A stretch of 64,000 nucleotides of DNA, from the NCBI RefSeq assembly GCF_026340305.1, contig NZ_JAPEPI010000002.1, positions 1,550,001 through 1,614,000 on the forward strand, given 5' to 3'. This document shows, one piece after another, positions 57,266 through 64,000 of this stretch; position 1 is the stretch's first letter; the number at the start of each line of letters is the position of its first letter. The notes beneath the pieces were generated by a model. That model had not been told where the DNA came from. It ran no database searches and saw only the letters and a list, made by a program, of their open reading frames with translations. A program made the translations under genes and the position numbers. The DNA comes from Streptomyces sp. NBC_01381. Lineage in GTDB: Bacteria; Actinomycetota; Actinomycetes; Streptomycetales; Streptomycetaceae.

Positions 57266-58672
57266 TCACCCAAGAGTCGGCGCGGGGAAGGACGTCGTCG
57301 CGAAAGCCGCCCTGTCCCGCCCCGACGTACCCTCCGTGATCCACCAGTGCGTCGGCTCCTCGCTGTACATCCGGAAGAGCCCGTCCGCGCTCCAGTTCAG
57401 GACCAGTTCCTCCTTGCCGTCGGCGTCGAAGTCGGCGGCGGCGTAGGGGCGCGCGTACCGCCACTTCGTGGGGATCTTCTTGCCGTTCGCCCGAGCGGGC
57501 CCCACACGGAGCACCTTCGTGCGGTCGCCCTCGCCTTCCATCAGGAGAGCGCCGTCGGCCGTGGCGATGAACAGGCCGTCCTTGCCGTCGCCGTCCGGGT
57601 CCGCGGAGGTGTAGTCGTGGGGCCCTTCGTACGGGCTGCGGCTCTTCGGGAGTTTGTACGCGATCGGGGCGCCGCCCTTGCCGGGGTAGACCGCGTACGA
57701 GTGGGCCACCTCCGGCTCCTCCACGCCGGCGCCCGGCTCGTCGTTGCGGCTCCCGTCGTCACCGATGGCCAGATCGCGGGCGCCGTCACCGTCGTAGTCG
57801 CCGAACGCCACCGAGTTGCCCTCGCGCAGCTCGACGGGGGTGCGGGAGAGACCGCTTCCGTTGCGCGCCGGGTAGAGGACCCCGGCCGACTGCTCGCCGT
57901 CGTCGCCCTCGTGGACCAGGAGACCGGTGGCGCGCGGCTTGCCCGACGGGACGATGTCGTCCGCGGCGAGCCAACTCCCCTTGCCGGGCCGGGAGTCGGA
58001 GCGGGCCGGGGCACCGGAGCGGGTGAAGGGGCCGTACAGCAGGGTCACGGACCCGTTCTGCTGGAGCGCCGCGATGTCGTGGTGCCCGTCCCCGTCGAAG
58101 TCGCCCCGCACCGGCCGTGTCAGACCGCTGCCGGAGAGACCGCCCGGTATCTGGATCCGGGTCGGCTTCGCAGCGGCCTTCGGCCCGCTCGGGCCGCCCC
58201 AGTCCACGGTCGGCTGCTCCTGCCGCATGGTCGCGCCGGGATCGTCGGACACGTCGTCCGGCACGTCGTCGGTGGTCGTGGAGACGAAGTCGGGATAGCC
58301 GTCACCGTCCAGGTCGACGGTGGTGACGTAGCCCGGGGCATAGCGGTACACGGCGTGTGTCGACGGGTCGAGCCCCTTGGCGGAGCCGAAGACGACACCG
58401 GTCCGCGGCTCTCCGTTCTTGTCGCGCGACGGCACCGGCAGGAGCAGATCGCGATGCCCGTCCCCGTTGATGTCGTCCGGGTCCTTGGAGCCCTTGCCGC
58501 CGGACGGCGGCGGGCCGCCCGCGGACGGAGTCGACACGGGATTGCCGTCCCGGGAGGCCGACGGCGACTTGTCCGCCGTCGCGGACCCGTCGCCGCACCC
58601 CGCCCCGAAGAGGGCGAGTGCGGCGCAGACGACGAGGGCGCGAGTGCCGGGGATGGTGCTGCGGTCTGTCAT
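57266..58672 (-). CDS. FG-GAP/VCBS repeat lipoprotein
   Basis: 468 residues from the ATG at 58672; the frame runs further upstream but the signal peptide starts here (ALVVCAALALFGAGC, lipobox GAGC). After a Ser/Pro-rich linker come at least six FG-GAP blades with Ca-binding loops: DINGDGHRDLLLP, DLDGDGYPDFVS, DFDGDGHHDIAAL, DYDGDGARDLAIG, DPDGDGKDGLFIA and DFDADGKEELVLNW. This should fold as a beta-propeller on the outer face of the membrane. Roles in adhesion or ligand binding are known for such folds, but nothing specific can be assigned. Confidence 0.88.
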   Translation of the reverse strand: MTDRSTIPGTRALVVCAALALFGAGCGDGSATADKSPSASRDGNPVSTPSAGGPPPSGGKGSKDPDDINGDGHRDLLLPVPSRDKNGEPRTGVVFGSAKGLDPSTHAVYRYAPGYVTTVDLDGDGYPDFVSTTTDDVPDDVSDDPGATMRQEQPTVDWGGPSGPKAAAKPTRIQIPGGLSGSGLTRPVRGDFDGDGHHDIAALQQNGSVTLLYGPFTRSGAPARSDSRPGKGSWLAADDIVPSGKPRATGLLVHEGDDGEQSAGVLYPARNGSGLSRTPVELREGNSVAFGDYDGDGARDLAIGDDGSRNDEPGAGVEEPEVAHSYAVYPGKGGAPIAYKLPKSRSPYEGPHDYTSADPDGDGKDGLFIATADGALLMEGEGDRTKVLRVGPARANGKKIPTKWRYARPYAAADFDADGKEELVLNWSADGLFRMYSEEPTHWWITEGTSGRDRAAFATTSFPAPTLG

Positions 58673-58716
58673 GCGCCCACCCCAGCACCGCGCCCACGCC
58701 CGACTCCAGGCACGGC

Positions 58717-58756
58717 TGCTGATCGTTGCCCAGTCGTAGCGGGGCAACGATCAGCA
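58717..58756 (-). terminator. hairpin terminator after the MurA-like gene
   Basis: A perfect 15-bp inverted repeat (58717-58731 and 58742-58756) with a 10-nt loop starts 22 bp after the MurA-like stop and lies before the FG-GAP lipoprotein start on the same strand. No U tract, but the stem is strong. Confidence 0.8.
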
Positions 58757-58777
58757 GGACAACCAGAAGGCCCGCCC

Positions 58778-60307
58778 CTAGATGTCCCGGAACGTCTCGA
58801 TCTGGGCGCCGACCGAGTTGAGCCGCTCGGCCAGCTCCTCGTACCCGCGATTGATCACGTACACATTGCGCAGGACGGACGTGCCCTCGGCCGCCATCAT
58901 CGCGAGCAGCACGACCACGGCGGGCCGCAGCGCCGGCGGGCACATCATCTCGGCGGCGCGCCAGCGGGTCGGGCCCTCCACCAACACGCGGTGCGGGTCG
59001 AGGAGTTGGAGGCGCCCGCCGAGGCGGTTGAGGTCGGTCAGATAGATCGCGCGGTTGTCGTAGACCCAGTCGTGGATCAGCGTCTTGCCCTGCGCCGCCG
59101 CCGCGATGGCCGCGAAGAAGGGGACGTTGTCGATGTTGAGGCCGGGGAACGGCATCGGGTGGATCTTGTCGATCGGCGCCTCCAGCTTGGAGGGGCGGAC
59201 CGTGAGGTCGATCAGGCGCGTACGGCCGTTGTCGGCGAAGTACTCCGCCGTGCGGTCGTGGTCGAGCCCCATCTCCTCCAGGACCGCGAGCTCGATCTCC
59301 AGGAACTCGATCGGGACGCGGTTGACCGTCAGTTCGGACTCCGTGACGACCGCGGCGGCGAGCAGGCTCATCGCCTCGACCGGGTCCTCGGAGGGGGAGT
59401 AGTCGACATCCACGTCGATGTTCGGCACGCCGTGCACGGTGAGCGTCGTGCTGCCGATGCCCTCGACCTGCACGCCGAGCGCCTCCAGGAAGAAGCACAG
59501 GTCCTGGACCATGTAGTTCGACGAGGCGTTGCGGATGACGGTCGTGCCCGCGCTGCGTGCCGCGGCGAGCAGCGCGTTCTCGGTCACGGTGTCGCCGCGC
59601 TCGGTCAGCACGATCGGGCGGTCGGGGGTGACGTCGCGCGCGACCTGCGCGTGGTAGAGCCCTTCGGTCGCCGCGATGTCGAGCCCGAAGCGGCGCAGCG
59701 CGATCATGTGCGGCTCGATCGTGCGGGTGCCGAGGTCGCAACCGCCCGCGTACGGCAGCTGGAAGTGGTCCATGCGGTGCAGGAGCGGACCCAGGAACAT
59801 GATGATCGAGCGGGTCCGGATCGCGGCCTCGGCGTCGATCGCCTCCATGTCGAGCTGCGCGGGCGGCACGATCTCCAGGTCGACGCCGTCGTTGATCCAG
59901 CGGGTGCGTACGCCGATGGAGCCGAGGACCTCGAGGAGACGGTAGACCTCCTCGATGCGCGCGACCCGGCGAAGGACCGTGCGGCCCTTGTTGAGGAGCG
60001 ACGCGCAGAGCAGCGCCACGCAGGCGTTCTTGCTCGTCTTGACGTCGATGGAGCCGGAGAGCCGGCGCCCGCCGACCACGCGCAGGTGCATCGGCCCCGC
60101 GTAACCGAGCGACACGATCTCGCTGTCGAGCGCCTCGCTGATCCGGGCGATCATCTCAAGGCTGATGTTCTGGTTGCCCCGCTCGATGCGGTTCACGGCG
60201 CTCTGACTTGTGCTGAGCGCCTCGGCGAGCTGCGACTGTGTCCAGCCCCGGTGCTGCCGGGCGTCACGGATGAGCTTGCCGATGCGTACGAGGTAATCGT
60301 CTGCCAT
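58778..60307 (-). CDS. XRE-type HTH fused to a MurA-like enolpyruvyl transferase
   Basis: 509 residues. Residues about 8-65 are a Cro/cI helix-turn-helix (IRDARQHRGWTQSQLAEALSTSQSAVNRIERG). From about 75 the EPSP synthase/MurA fold follows: LSGSIDVKTSKNACVALL with the family Lys-Asn pair, the loop PYAGGCDLGTRTIEPH keeping the PEP-binding Cys (position 115 in E. coli MurA), ERGDTVTENALLAA and PALRPAVVVLLAMMAAEG. It therefore retains hallmarks of UDP-GlcNAc enolpyruvyl transferase activity while carrying a DNA-binding domain. A perfect inverted repeat just upstream (60319) may be its own operator. Whether it is an enzyme, a metabolite-sensing regulator or both is open. Confidence 0.88.
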   Translation of the reverse strand: MADDYLVRIGKLIRDARQHRGWTQSQLAEALSTSQSAVNRIERGNQNISLEMIARISEALDSEIVSLGYAGPMHLRVVGGRRLSGSIDVKTSKNACVALLCASLLNKGRTVLRRVARIEEVYRLLEVLGSIGVRTRWINDGVDLEIVPPAQLDMEAIDAEAAIRTRSIIMFLGPLLHRMDHFQLPYAGGCDLGTRTIEPHMIALRRFGLDIAATEGLYHAQVARDVTPDRPIVLTERGDTVTENALLAAARSAGTTVIRNASSNYMVQDLCFFLEALGVQVEGIGSTTLTVHGVPNIDVDVDYSPSEDPVEAMSLLAAAVVTESELTVNRVPIEFLEIELAVLEEMGLDHDRTAEYFADNGRTRLIDLTVRPSKLEAPIDKIHPMPFPGLNIDNVPFFAAIAAAAQGKTLIHDWVYDNRAIYLTDLNRLGGRLQLLDPHRVLVEGPTRWRAAEMMCPPALRPAVVVLLAMMAAEGTSVLRNVYVINRGYEELAERLNSVGAQIETFRDI

Positions 60308-60318
60308 GCGGGCAGGTT

Positions 60319-60334
60319 ATCTCAGATATGAGAT
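60319..60334. promoter_or_regulatory. candidate operator of the HTH-MurA gene
   Basis: Perfect inverted repeat ATCTCA-GATA-TGAGAT located 12 bases before the start codon of the HTH-MurA gene (minus strand). The position fits autoregulation by its XRE domain. Confidence 0.4.
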
Positions 60335-60432
60335 GGTGCACGCGCTGGGGTAGGCCATACGGGAAACGGCTGATTGGGTACGGAAGTTCCCCGTCTCGTA
60401 CGCCCTTCGCGTGTCGTCCCCGTATGGCCATG

Positions 60433-60470
60433 TCCTACGCCTTTGTCCTACGCCTTTGTGCTACGCCCTT
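60433..60470. repeat. short 13-bp tandem repeat in an intergenic gap
   Basis: Two perfect copies and one imperfect copy of TCCTACGCCTTTG lie between the HTH-MurA start and the amidohydrolase stop. No function is suggested by position. Confidence 0.7.
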
Positions 60471-60483
60471 TCCGGCACGCGCG

Positions 60484-62382
60484 TCAGCCGCAGCCGCACG
60501 AACCGTGCCGCCCGCCGTGCACCGCGGCCTGCGCGTCCGGCCTCGGACCCGCCGCCGCCCGCGTCACCCGGGCGGCGGCAGCGCGCCCGGCCGACGATTC
60601 GGCATCGTGCACCACTGTGCCCCCGGTCAACGTCAGGCGCACCTCGGTGGAGCTGATATCGGCCACCGGACACCGCGTCACATCCCGGTCGAGCAGCACC
60701 AGATCGGCCGACTTGCCCTGCTCGACGGTTCCGGTGAGGTGGTCCATGCGGAGTTGGCGCGCGGTGCCGAGCGTGTGCATGAGCAGGGACGACGTACGGC
60801 TGATGCCTTCCTCCTCGCGGTAGAGGTCCCCATCGCCCTCGCCTTCGGCGCCGTACCGGTCGACGGCCGTCCGCACCTGGTTCCACACCTGGAGCGGATC
60901 GACCGGCCAGTCCGAGCCGCCGGCGAGCCGCGCCCCGGCCCGCTCCAGGCTGCGCGCCGGATACTGCCAACGGTGGCGCTCGGCACCGATGTAGGGCAGG
61001 AGCGCCTCCATGGTCCAGGTGCTCGGCGATGCCCACTGCAGCTGCAGGCAGGGGATGACGCCGAGCTTGGCGAAGCGGGGCAGGTCGGCGGGGTCGACGA
61101 CCTGGAGGTGGGCGGTGGTGTTGCGGACGTCACGGATCCCCGTCTTGCGCAGGGCGTACGCGTATCCGTCGAGGGAGGTGCGCACGGCGCGGTCGCCGAT
61201 GGCGTGCGCGTGCATCTGCCAGCCGTCCTTGTTGAAGGCGGCGGTCAGCCGGCCGTAATCGGCGCCGGACACATACAGTTCACCGCGGTTGTCGGTCGGC
61301 TTCCCGTCCTTGTCCGTATAGGGCTCCAGCATCGCGGCCGTCTGCGCCGGGTACTCGATGACCCCGTCGAGGAACACCTTGACCGTGCCGAACCGCAGTC
61401 CGCGTACGCCGCCGAAGTCGTCCCGCAGCTTGCGGGCGAACGCCAGGGCCGCCGCCGGGTCCTTGGCCAGGTCCGAGTCGATCCGCAGCGCCGGGACGAT
61501 GCGCTGCGGCAACGCGCCGCGCTCGGAGAGCGCCTGATAGAGGCTCAACTCGTTCTCGCCGACGACCGCTTCCATGAAGGTGGTGATCCCGGACGCGGCG
61601 GCCTCGGCGAAGGTCTTCTTCGCGGCGGCGATGAGCTGCTCGCGGTCCGGCGCGGGGATGTGCCGGGTCACCAGCGGCTGCGCGTCGTCCTTGAGCACGC
61701 CGCTGGGCTTGCCGTCCTTGTCCTTGACGATCTTTCCGCCGGGCGGCTCCGGAGTGGCGGCCGTGATCCCCGCGATGTCGAGGGCCCGCTGATTGGCCCA
61801 GACGTTGTGCCCGTCGCCGCCGACCAGGGCGATGGGCCGGCGGGTCGGCAGGGCGTCGAGCATCGAGTGGTGCGGCGCGGTGCCGTGCGGAAGCAGGCCC
61901 ACCGGGTTCCAGTCCTCCACCACGAGCCACCCGTCCGGCTCCTGGTCGGCGGAGTCCTTCAGAAACCCGGTGAGGGTCTTCTGCAGCTCGTCGACGGTCT
62001 GCTCGGCCCCGGCGAGCGAGGGCTTCAGGGAGCGGTCGGCGGCGCCCGTCGGGTGCGCGTGCCCGTCGTGGATCCCGCTCATCAGGGTGCCGCCACGCCC
62101 GTCCACCACCTGGGTGTCCCGCCCGATGAACCGCTTGAGGGCGCCATCGCTCCCGACGGCGAGAATCTTCCCGTCCCGCCCGACGGCGACGGCCTGCGCG
62201 CGGGCGTGACCCCGGGTTCCGCTGAAGACACGGGAGTTGTGCACGACGAGCGCGGCGGAGCGGCGTGGTGCGGCGGCGGGTGCTGCTTCGGCGGGCGCCC
62301 CCACGGCGGCGAGCAGCCCGGCGGCCCCTGCGGAGGCGAGGAGGCCGCGGCGGGAGAGGGGAGAGAACTGCGGAGACGTCAT
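60484..62382 (-). CDS. Tat-exported amidohydrolase (YtcJ-like, Amidohydro_3)
   Basis: 632 residues. N-terminal twin-arginine signal SRRGLLASAGAAGLLAAVG with an Ala-rich cleavage region. Metal-dependent hydrolase motifs are GTLMSGIHDGHAHPTG (HxH), the region around TTFMEAVVGENELSLY, MHAHAIGDRAV, NTTAHLQVVDP and GSDWPVDPLQVW with the catalytic Asp region. YtcJ-type enzymes are N-substituted formamide deformylase relatives; the substrate is unknown. The C-terminus is Ala/Arg-rich and ends with a short His/Gly/Cys tail. It is divergent from a LacI regulator with a palindromic operator between them, so it is probably repressed by it. Confidence 0.9.
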   Translation of the reverse strand: MTSPQFSPLSRRGLLASAGAAGLLAAVGAPAEAAPAAAPRRSAALVVHNSRVFSGTRGHARAQAVAVGRDGKILAVGSDGALKRFIGRDTQVVDGRGGTLMSGIHDGHAHPTGAADRSLKPSLAGAEQTVDELQKTLTGFLKDSADQEPDGWLVVEDWNPVGLLPHGTAPHHSMLDALPTRRPIALVGGDGHNVWANQRALDIAGITAATPEPPGGKIVKDKDGKPSGVLKDDAQPLVTRHIPAPDREQLIAAAKKTFAEAAASGITTFMEAVVGENELSLYQALSERGALPQRIVPALRIDSDLAKDPAAALAFARKLRDDFGGVRGLRFGTVKVFLDGVIEYPAQTAAMLEPYTDKDGKPTDNRGELYVSGADYGRLTAAFNKDGWQMHAHAIGDRAVRTSLDGYAYALRKTGIRDVRNTTAHLQVVDPADLPRFAKLGVIPCLQLQWASPSTWTMEALLPYIGAERHRWQYPARSLERAGARLAGGSDWPVDPLQVWNQVRTAVDRYGAEGEGDGDLYREEEGISRTSSLLMHTLGTARQLRMDHLTGTVEQGKSADLVLLDRDVTRCPVADISSTEVRLTLTGGTVVHDAESSAGRAAAARVTRAAAGPRPDAQAAVHGGRHGSCGCG

Positions 62383-62432
62383 AGGGCACTCCGGGGTGAT
62401 CGGGTGGCTTGGCGGGAGCGAGACTCCGCGAG

Positions 62433-62442
62433 TAACGCGTTA
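62433..62442. promoter_or_regulatory. candidate LacI-family operator
   Basis: Perfect palindrome TAACGCGTTA with a central CG, typical of LacI/GalR operators, in the 103-bp gap between the divergent amidohydrolase and LacI-type regulator genes. Confidence 0.6.
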
Positions 62443-62485
62443 ACCAGAACCCCCCGCCCACGACCGATTCCGTAGGATCCCCGGC

Positions 62486-63469
62486 GTGCACAGGCCAACC
62501 CTCGCCGACATAGCCCGCGCAGCCGAGGTGTCGACTGCGACGGTCTCGCACGCCCTGAACGGCACGGGCCGCCTGAGCGAGTCCACCCGCCGCCGGGTAC
62601 GGCAGACCGCCACGGCCCTCGGCTACAGCGGGGCCGCGACGCCCCGCACACGGACCATCGGCGTGGCCGTCACCACGTATCGGAAAGCCTGGAACTACAC
62701 CGAAGTCGCCTACTTCTCCCGAGCCGTCGCGGCGGCGACCACCGCGGCCCACGCCCGCGGCTACGCCCTCACCACCCTCCCGGCGGACCGTGTCACGGAG
62801 GACACCTGGCACGGCATCGCCGTGGACGGAATGCTCGTGATGGACAGCACCCCGGGCGACCCCATGGTCCGCGCCCTGCGCGCCCGCGGCATCCCGCTCG
62901 TCTTCGACGGCGCCCCCGGCGACCCGCACCCCACGGACCGCTGGGTCGACAACGACCACGTGGCCACCACCCACGAGGTCCTCGACCACCTCACCGCGGC
63001 CGGCGCCCGCCGTATCGCCCTGCAGTCCGGCAGCGGCGGTGAGCACTACGCGCGCGTGGTGACCGAGACGTACGAGGCGTGGTGCGCCCGGCGCTCACTG
63101 CCCCCGCTGGTGGTTCCCTTCGATGAGTACGACGATGAAGGTCATGCCTTCGACGAGGTGCTCGGACGGATCGACGCCGTCCATGCCGTCTACGACCCCG
63201 GCGGCCGCCAGCTCCTCGCCGTGGCGGCCCGGCACGGCCTGCGGGTCCCGGACGATCTGCTGCTCGTGTGCGCGAGCGAGGATCCGGGGTACGCGGAGAC
63301 CGAGCCGCCCGTCACGACGGTGACCCTCGACCCGGAACGCACGGCACGCACGGCCGTGTCCCTGCTCGTCGACCTGATCGAAGGAGGGCAGGCCGAAGCG
63401 CCCGGCCAGGTGCTTGTCCCGGCAGGTCTGAGACCCCGCGCCTCGTCGCGGCGCAGGGTGATGTACTAG
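62486..63469 (+). CDS. LacI-family transcriptional regulator
   Basis: 327 residues from a GTG. The N-terminal helix-turn-helix and hinge read TLADIARAAEVSTATVSHALNGTGRLSESTRRRV, followed by a periplasmic-binding-protein-like sensor domain (TIGVAVTTYR, VDGMLVMDSTPGDP, RWVDNDHVATTHEVLDHLTAAGARRIAL, PPVTTVTLDPERTARTAVSLLVDLIEGG). The sensor domain keeps the usual length. It likely represses the divergent Tat-exported amidohydrolase and itself through the TAACGCGTTA palindrome. The effector is unknown. Confidence 0.93.
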   Translation: MHRPTLADIARAAEVSTATVSHALNGTGRLSESTRRRVRQTATALGYSGAATPRTRTIGVAVTTYRKAWNYTEVAYFSRAVAAATTAAHARGYALTTLPADRVTEDTWHGIAVDGMLVMDSTPGDPMVRALRARGIPLVFDGAPGDPHPTDRWVDNDHVATTHEVLDHLTAAGARRIALQSGSGGEHYARVVTETYEAWCARRSLPPLVVPFDEYDDEGHAFDEVLGRIDAVHAVYDPGGRQLLAVAARHGLRVPDDLLLVCASEDPGYAETEPPVTTVTLDPERTARTAVSLLVDLIEGGQAEAPGQVLVPAGLRPRASSRRRVMY

Positions 63470-63472
63470 AGT

Positions 63473-63490
63473 TATCTCGACATCGAGATA
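63473..63490. promoter_or_regulatory. palindromic operator upstream of aconitase
   Basis: Perfect inverted repeat TATCTCGA-CA-TCGAGATA, 128 bp before the aconitase start and only 3 bp after the LacI-type gene. The form suggests a dimeric winged-helix or SoxR-like regulator; which one is not decidable here. Confidence 0.55.
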
Positions 63491-63528
63491 TCTGCCGAGG
63501 CGCACCATAAGCCGCCCCCCGGTAAGGG

Positions 63529-63552
63529 TTACCTAACTAAGCCTTACCTTAG
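63529..63552. promoter_or_regulatory. candidate DmdR/IdeR iron box
   Basis: On the minus strand the stretch reads TAAGGTAAGGCTTAGTTAG, matching about 13 of 19 positions of the actinobacterial iron box TTAGGTTAGGCTAACCTAA. It lies 65 bp before the aconitase start; aconitase is an iron-sulfur enzyme commonly under iron control. Confidence 0.55.
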
Positions 63553-63617
63553 CGGATCGACGAGGAGTCGTGGCGGCAGGATGTGACGGAACGCGCACAT
63601 ATATGAAGGAGACTGTC

Positions 63618-64000
63618 GTGTCGGCGAACAGCTTCGACGCCCGCAGCACGCTGCGCGTGGGCGACGAGTCGTACGAGATCTTCAAGCTGGACAAGGTCGA
63701 GGGCTCCGCGCGCCTCCCTTACAGCCTGAAGGTGCTGCTGGAGAACCTGCTCCGCACCGAGGACGGCGCGAACATCACCGCCGACCACATCCGCGCGCTC
63801 GGCAACTGGGACTCCCAGGCGCAGCCGTCGCAGGAGATCCAGTTCACGCCGGCCCGCGTGATCATGCAGGACTTCACCGGCGTGCCCTGCGTCGTGGACC
63901 TCGCCACCATGCGTGAGGCCGTGAAGGAGCTCGGCGGCGACCCGGCGAAGATCAACCCGCTGGCCCCGGCCGAGCTGGTCATCGACCACTCCGTGATCGC
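63618..64000 (+). CDS. acnA: aconitate hydratase, 3' partial
   Basis: Only the first 127 codons are in the window; the frame runs off the right edge. The N-terminus (SANSFDARSTLRVGDESYEIFKLDKVEG, then ARLPYSLKVLLENLLRTEDG and IQFTPARVIMQDFTGVPCVVDLATMR) is that of bacterial aconitase A, the citrate-isocitrate isomerase of the TCA cycle. The GTG at 63618 was chosen because GAAGGAG lies 7 bases upstream; an ATG five codons earlier would overlap that site. Upstream lie a palindromic operator and a candidate iron box. The iron-sulfur ligands are beyond the window. Confidence 0.96.
   Translation, partial: MSANSFDARSTLRVGDESYEIFKLDKVEGSARLPYSLKVLLENLLRTEDGANITADHIRALGNWDSQAQPSQEIQFTPARVIMQDFTGVPCVVDLATMREAVKELGGDPAKINPLAPAELVIDHSVI

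Noticed and set aside
1..64000. tRNA, rRNA, integrase/attachment sites or a complete IS element marking the clusters as islands
   Set aside because: None was seen; only the short inverted-repeat element and small palindromic repeats were found.

Overview
The window is high-GC actinobacterial DNA and almost certainly a Streptomyces chromosome. Codon use is strongly G/C at third positions, GTG starts and 4-bp ATGA/GTGA gene overlaps are common, and short repeats typical of streptomycetes lie between genes. The right-hand gene order (arginine deiminase, ornithine carbamoyltransferase, permease, anthranilate-type catabolism, MurA-like protein, aconitase) recalls the S. coelicolor region just before aconitase; that comparison is from memory.

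Region 1 (1-28.4 kb) is a hybrid PKS/NRPS cluster read left to right as one tightly coupled operon. It holds a KASIII-like protein (cut by the window edge), an FkbJ-like ACP, an FkbI-like acyl-CoA dehydrogenase, FkbH, a free-standing A-T didomain, a KS-(dead AT)-ACP-C-(dead C) protein, an FkbK-like dehydrogenase, two large NRPSs (C-A-T-E-C-TE and C-A-T-C-A-T-E-C) and an MbtH protein. The four Fkb-like genes are those that make hydroxymalonyl-ACP (methoxymalonyl-ACP when an O-methyltransferase is present; none is seen). The PKS has lost its AT active site, and both NRPSs end in a C domain with no acceptor carrier, so several steps must work in trans. The binding-pocket codes read Thr and Val for the last NRPS. 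A strong hairpin ends the operon.

Region 2 (28.4-40.1 kb) is the most interesting part: a linaridin-type RiPP locus built as two divergent half-clusters around a regulatory gap of about 650 bp. The left arm (minus strand) has one precursor, then a membrane protein and an alpha/beta hydrolase as separate genes, a LinL-like protein and a methyltransferase. The right arm (plus strand) has two precursors, a single fused membrane-hydrolase protein (LinH-like), a second LinL, a tandem SnoaL-like protein, a second methyltransferase, a small membrane protein, an ABC exporter and a membrane-anchored M23 peptidase. The three precursors share a PxxxT(P/F) motif at the presumed leader/core junction. In each arm a perfect hairpin sits between precursor and enzyme genes.

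Region 3 (40.0-44.8 kb, minus strand) is an envelope-stress type set: lipoprotein, response regulator, sensor kinase, and a class A penicillin-binding protein with an intact glycosyltransferase but no recognisable transpeptidase active site.

Region 4 (45-64 kb) is core or semi-core metabolism: arginine deiminase, ornithine carbamoyltransferase, an APC permease, an RsbW-like ATPase, a 2-aminobenzoyl-CoA degradation group with a PaaX regulator, a 215-bp element with 24-bp terminal inverted repeats, a RidA protein, an FG-GAP lipoprotein, an XRE-MurA fusion, a Tat-exported amidohydrolase with a divergent LacI regulator, and the start of aconitase behind a candidate iron box. No rRNA, tRNA, CRISPR array or complete insertion sequence was seen.
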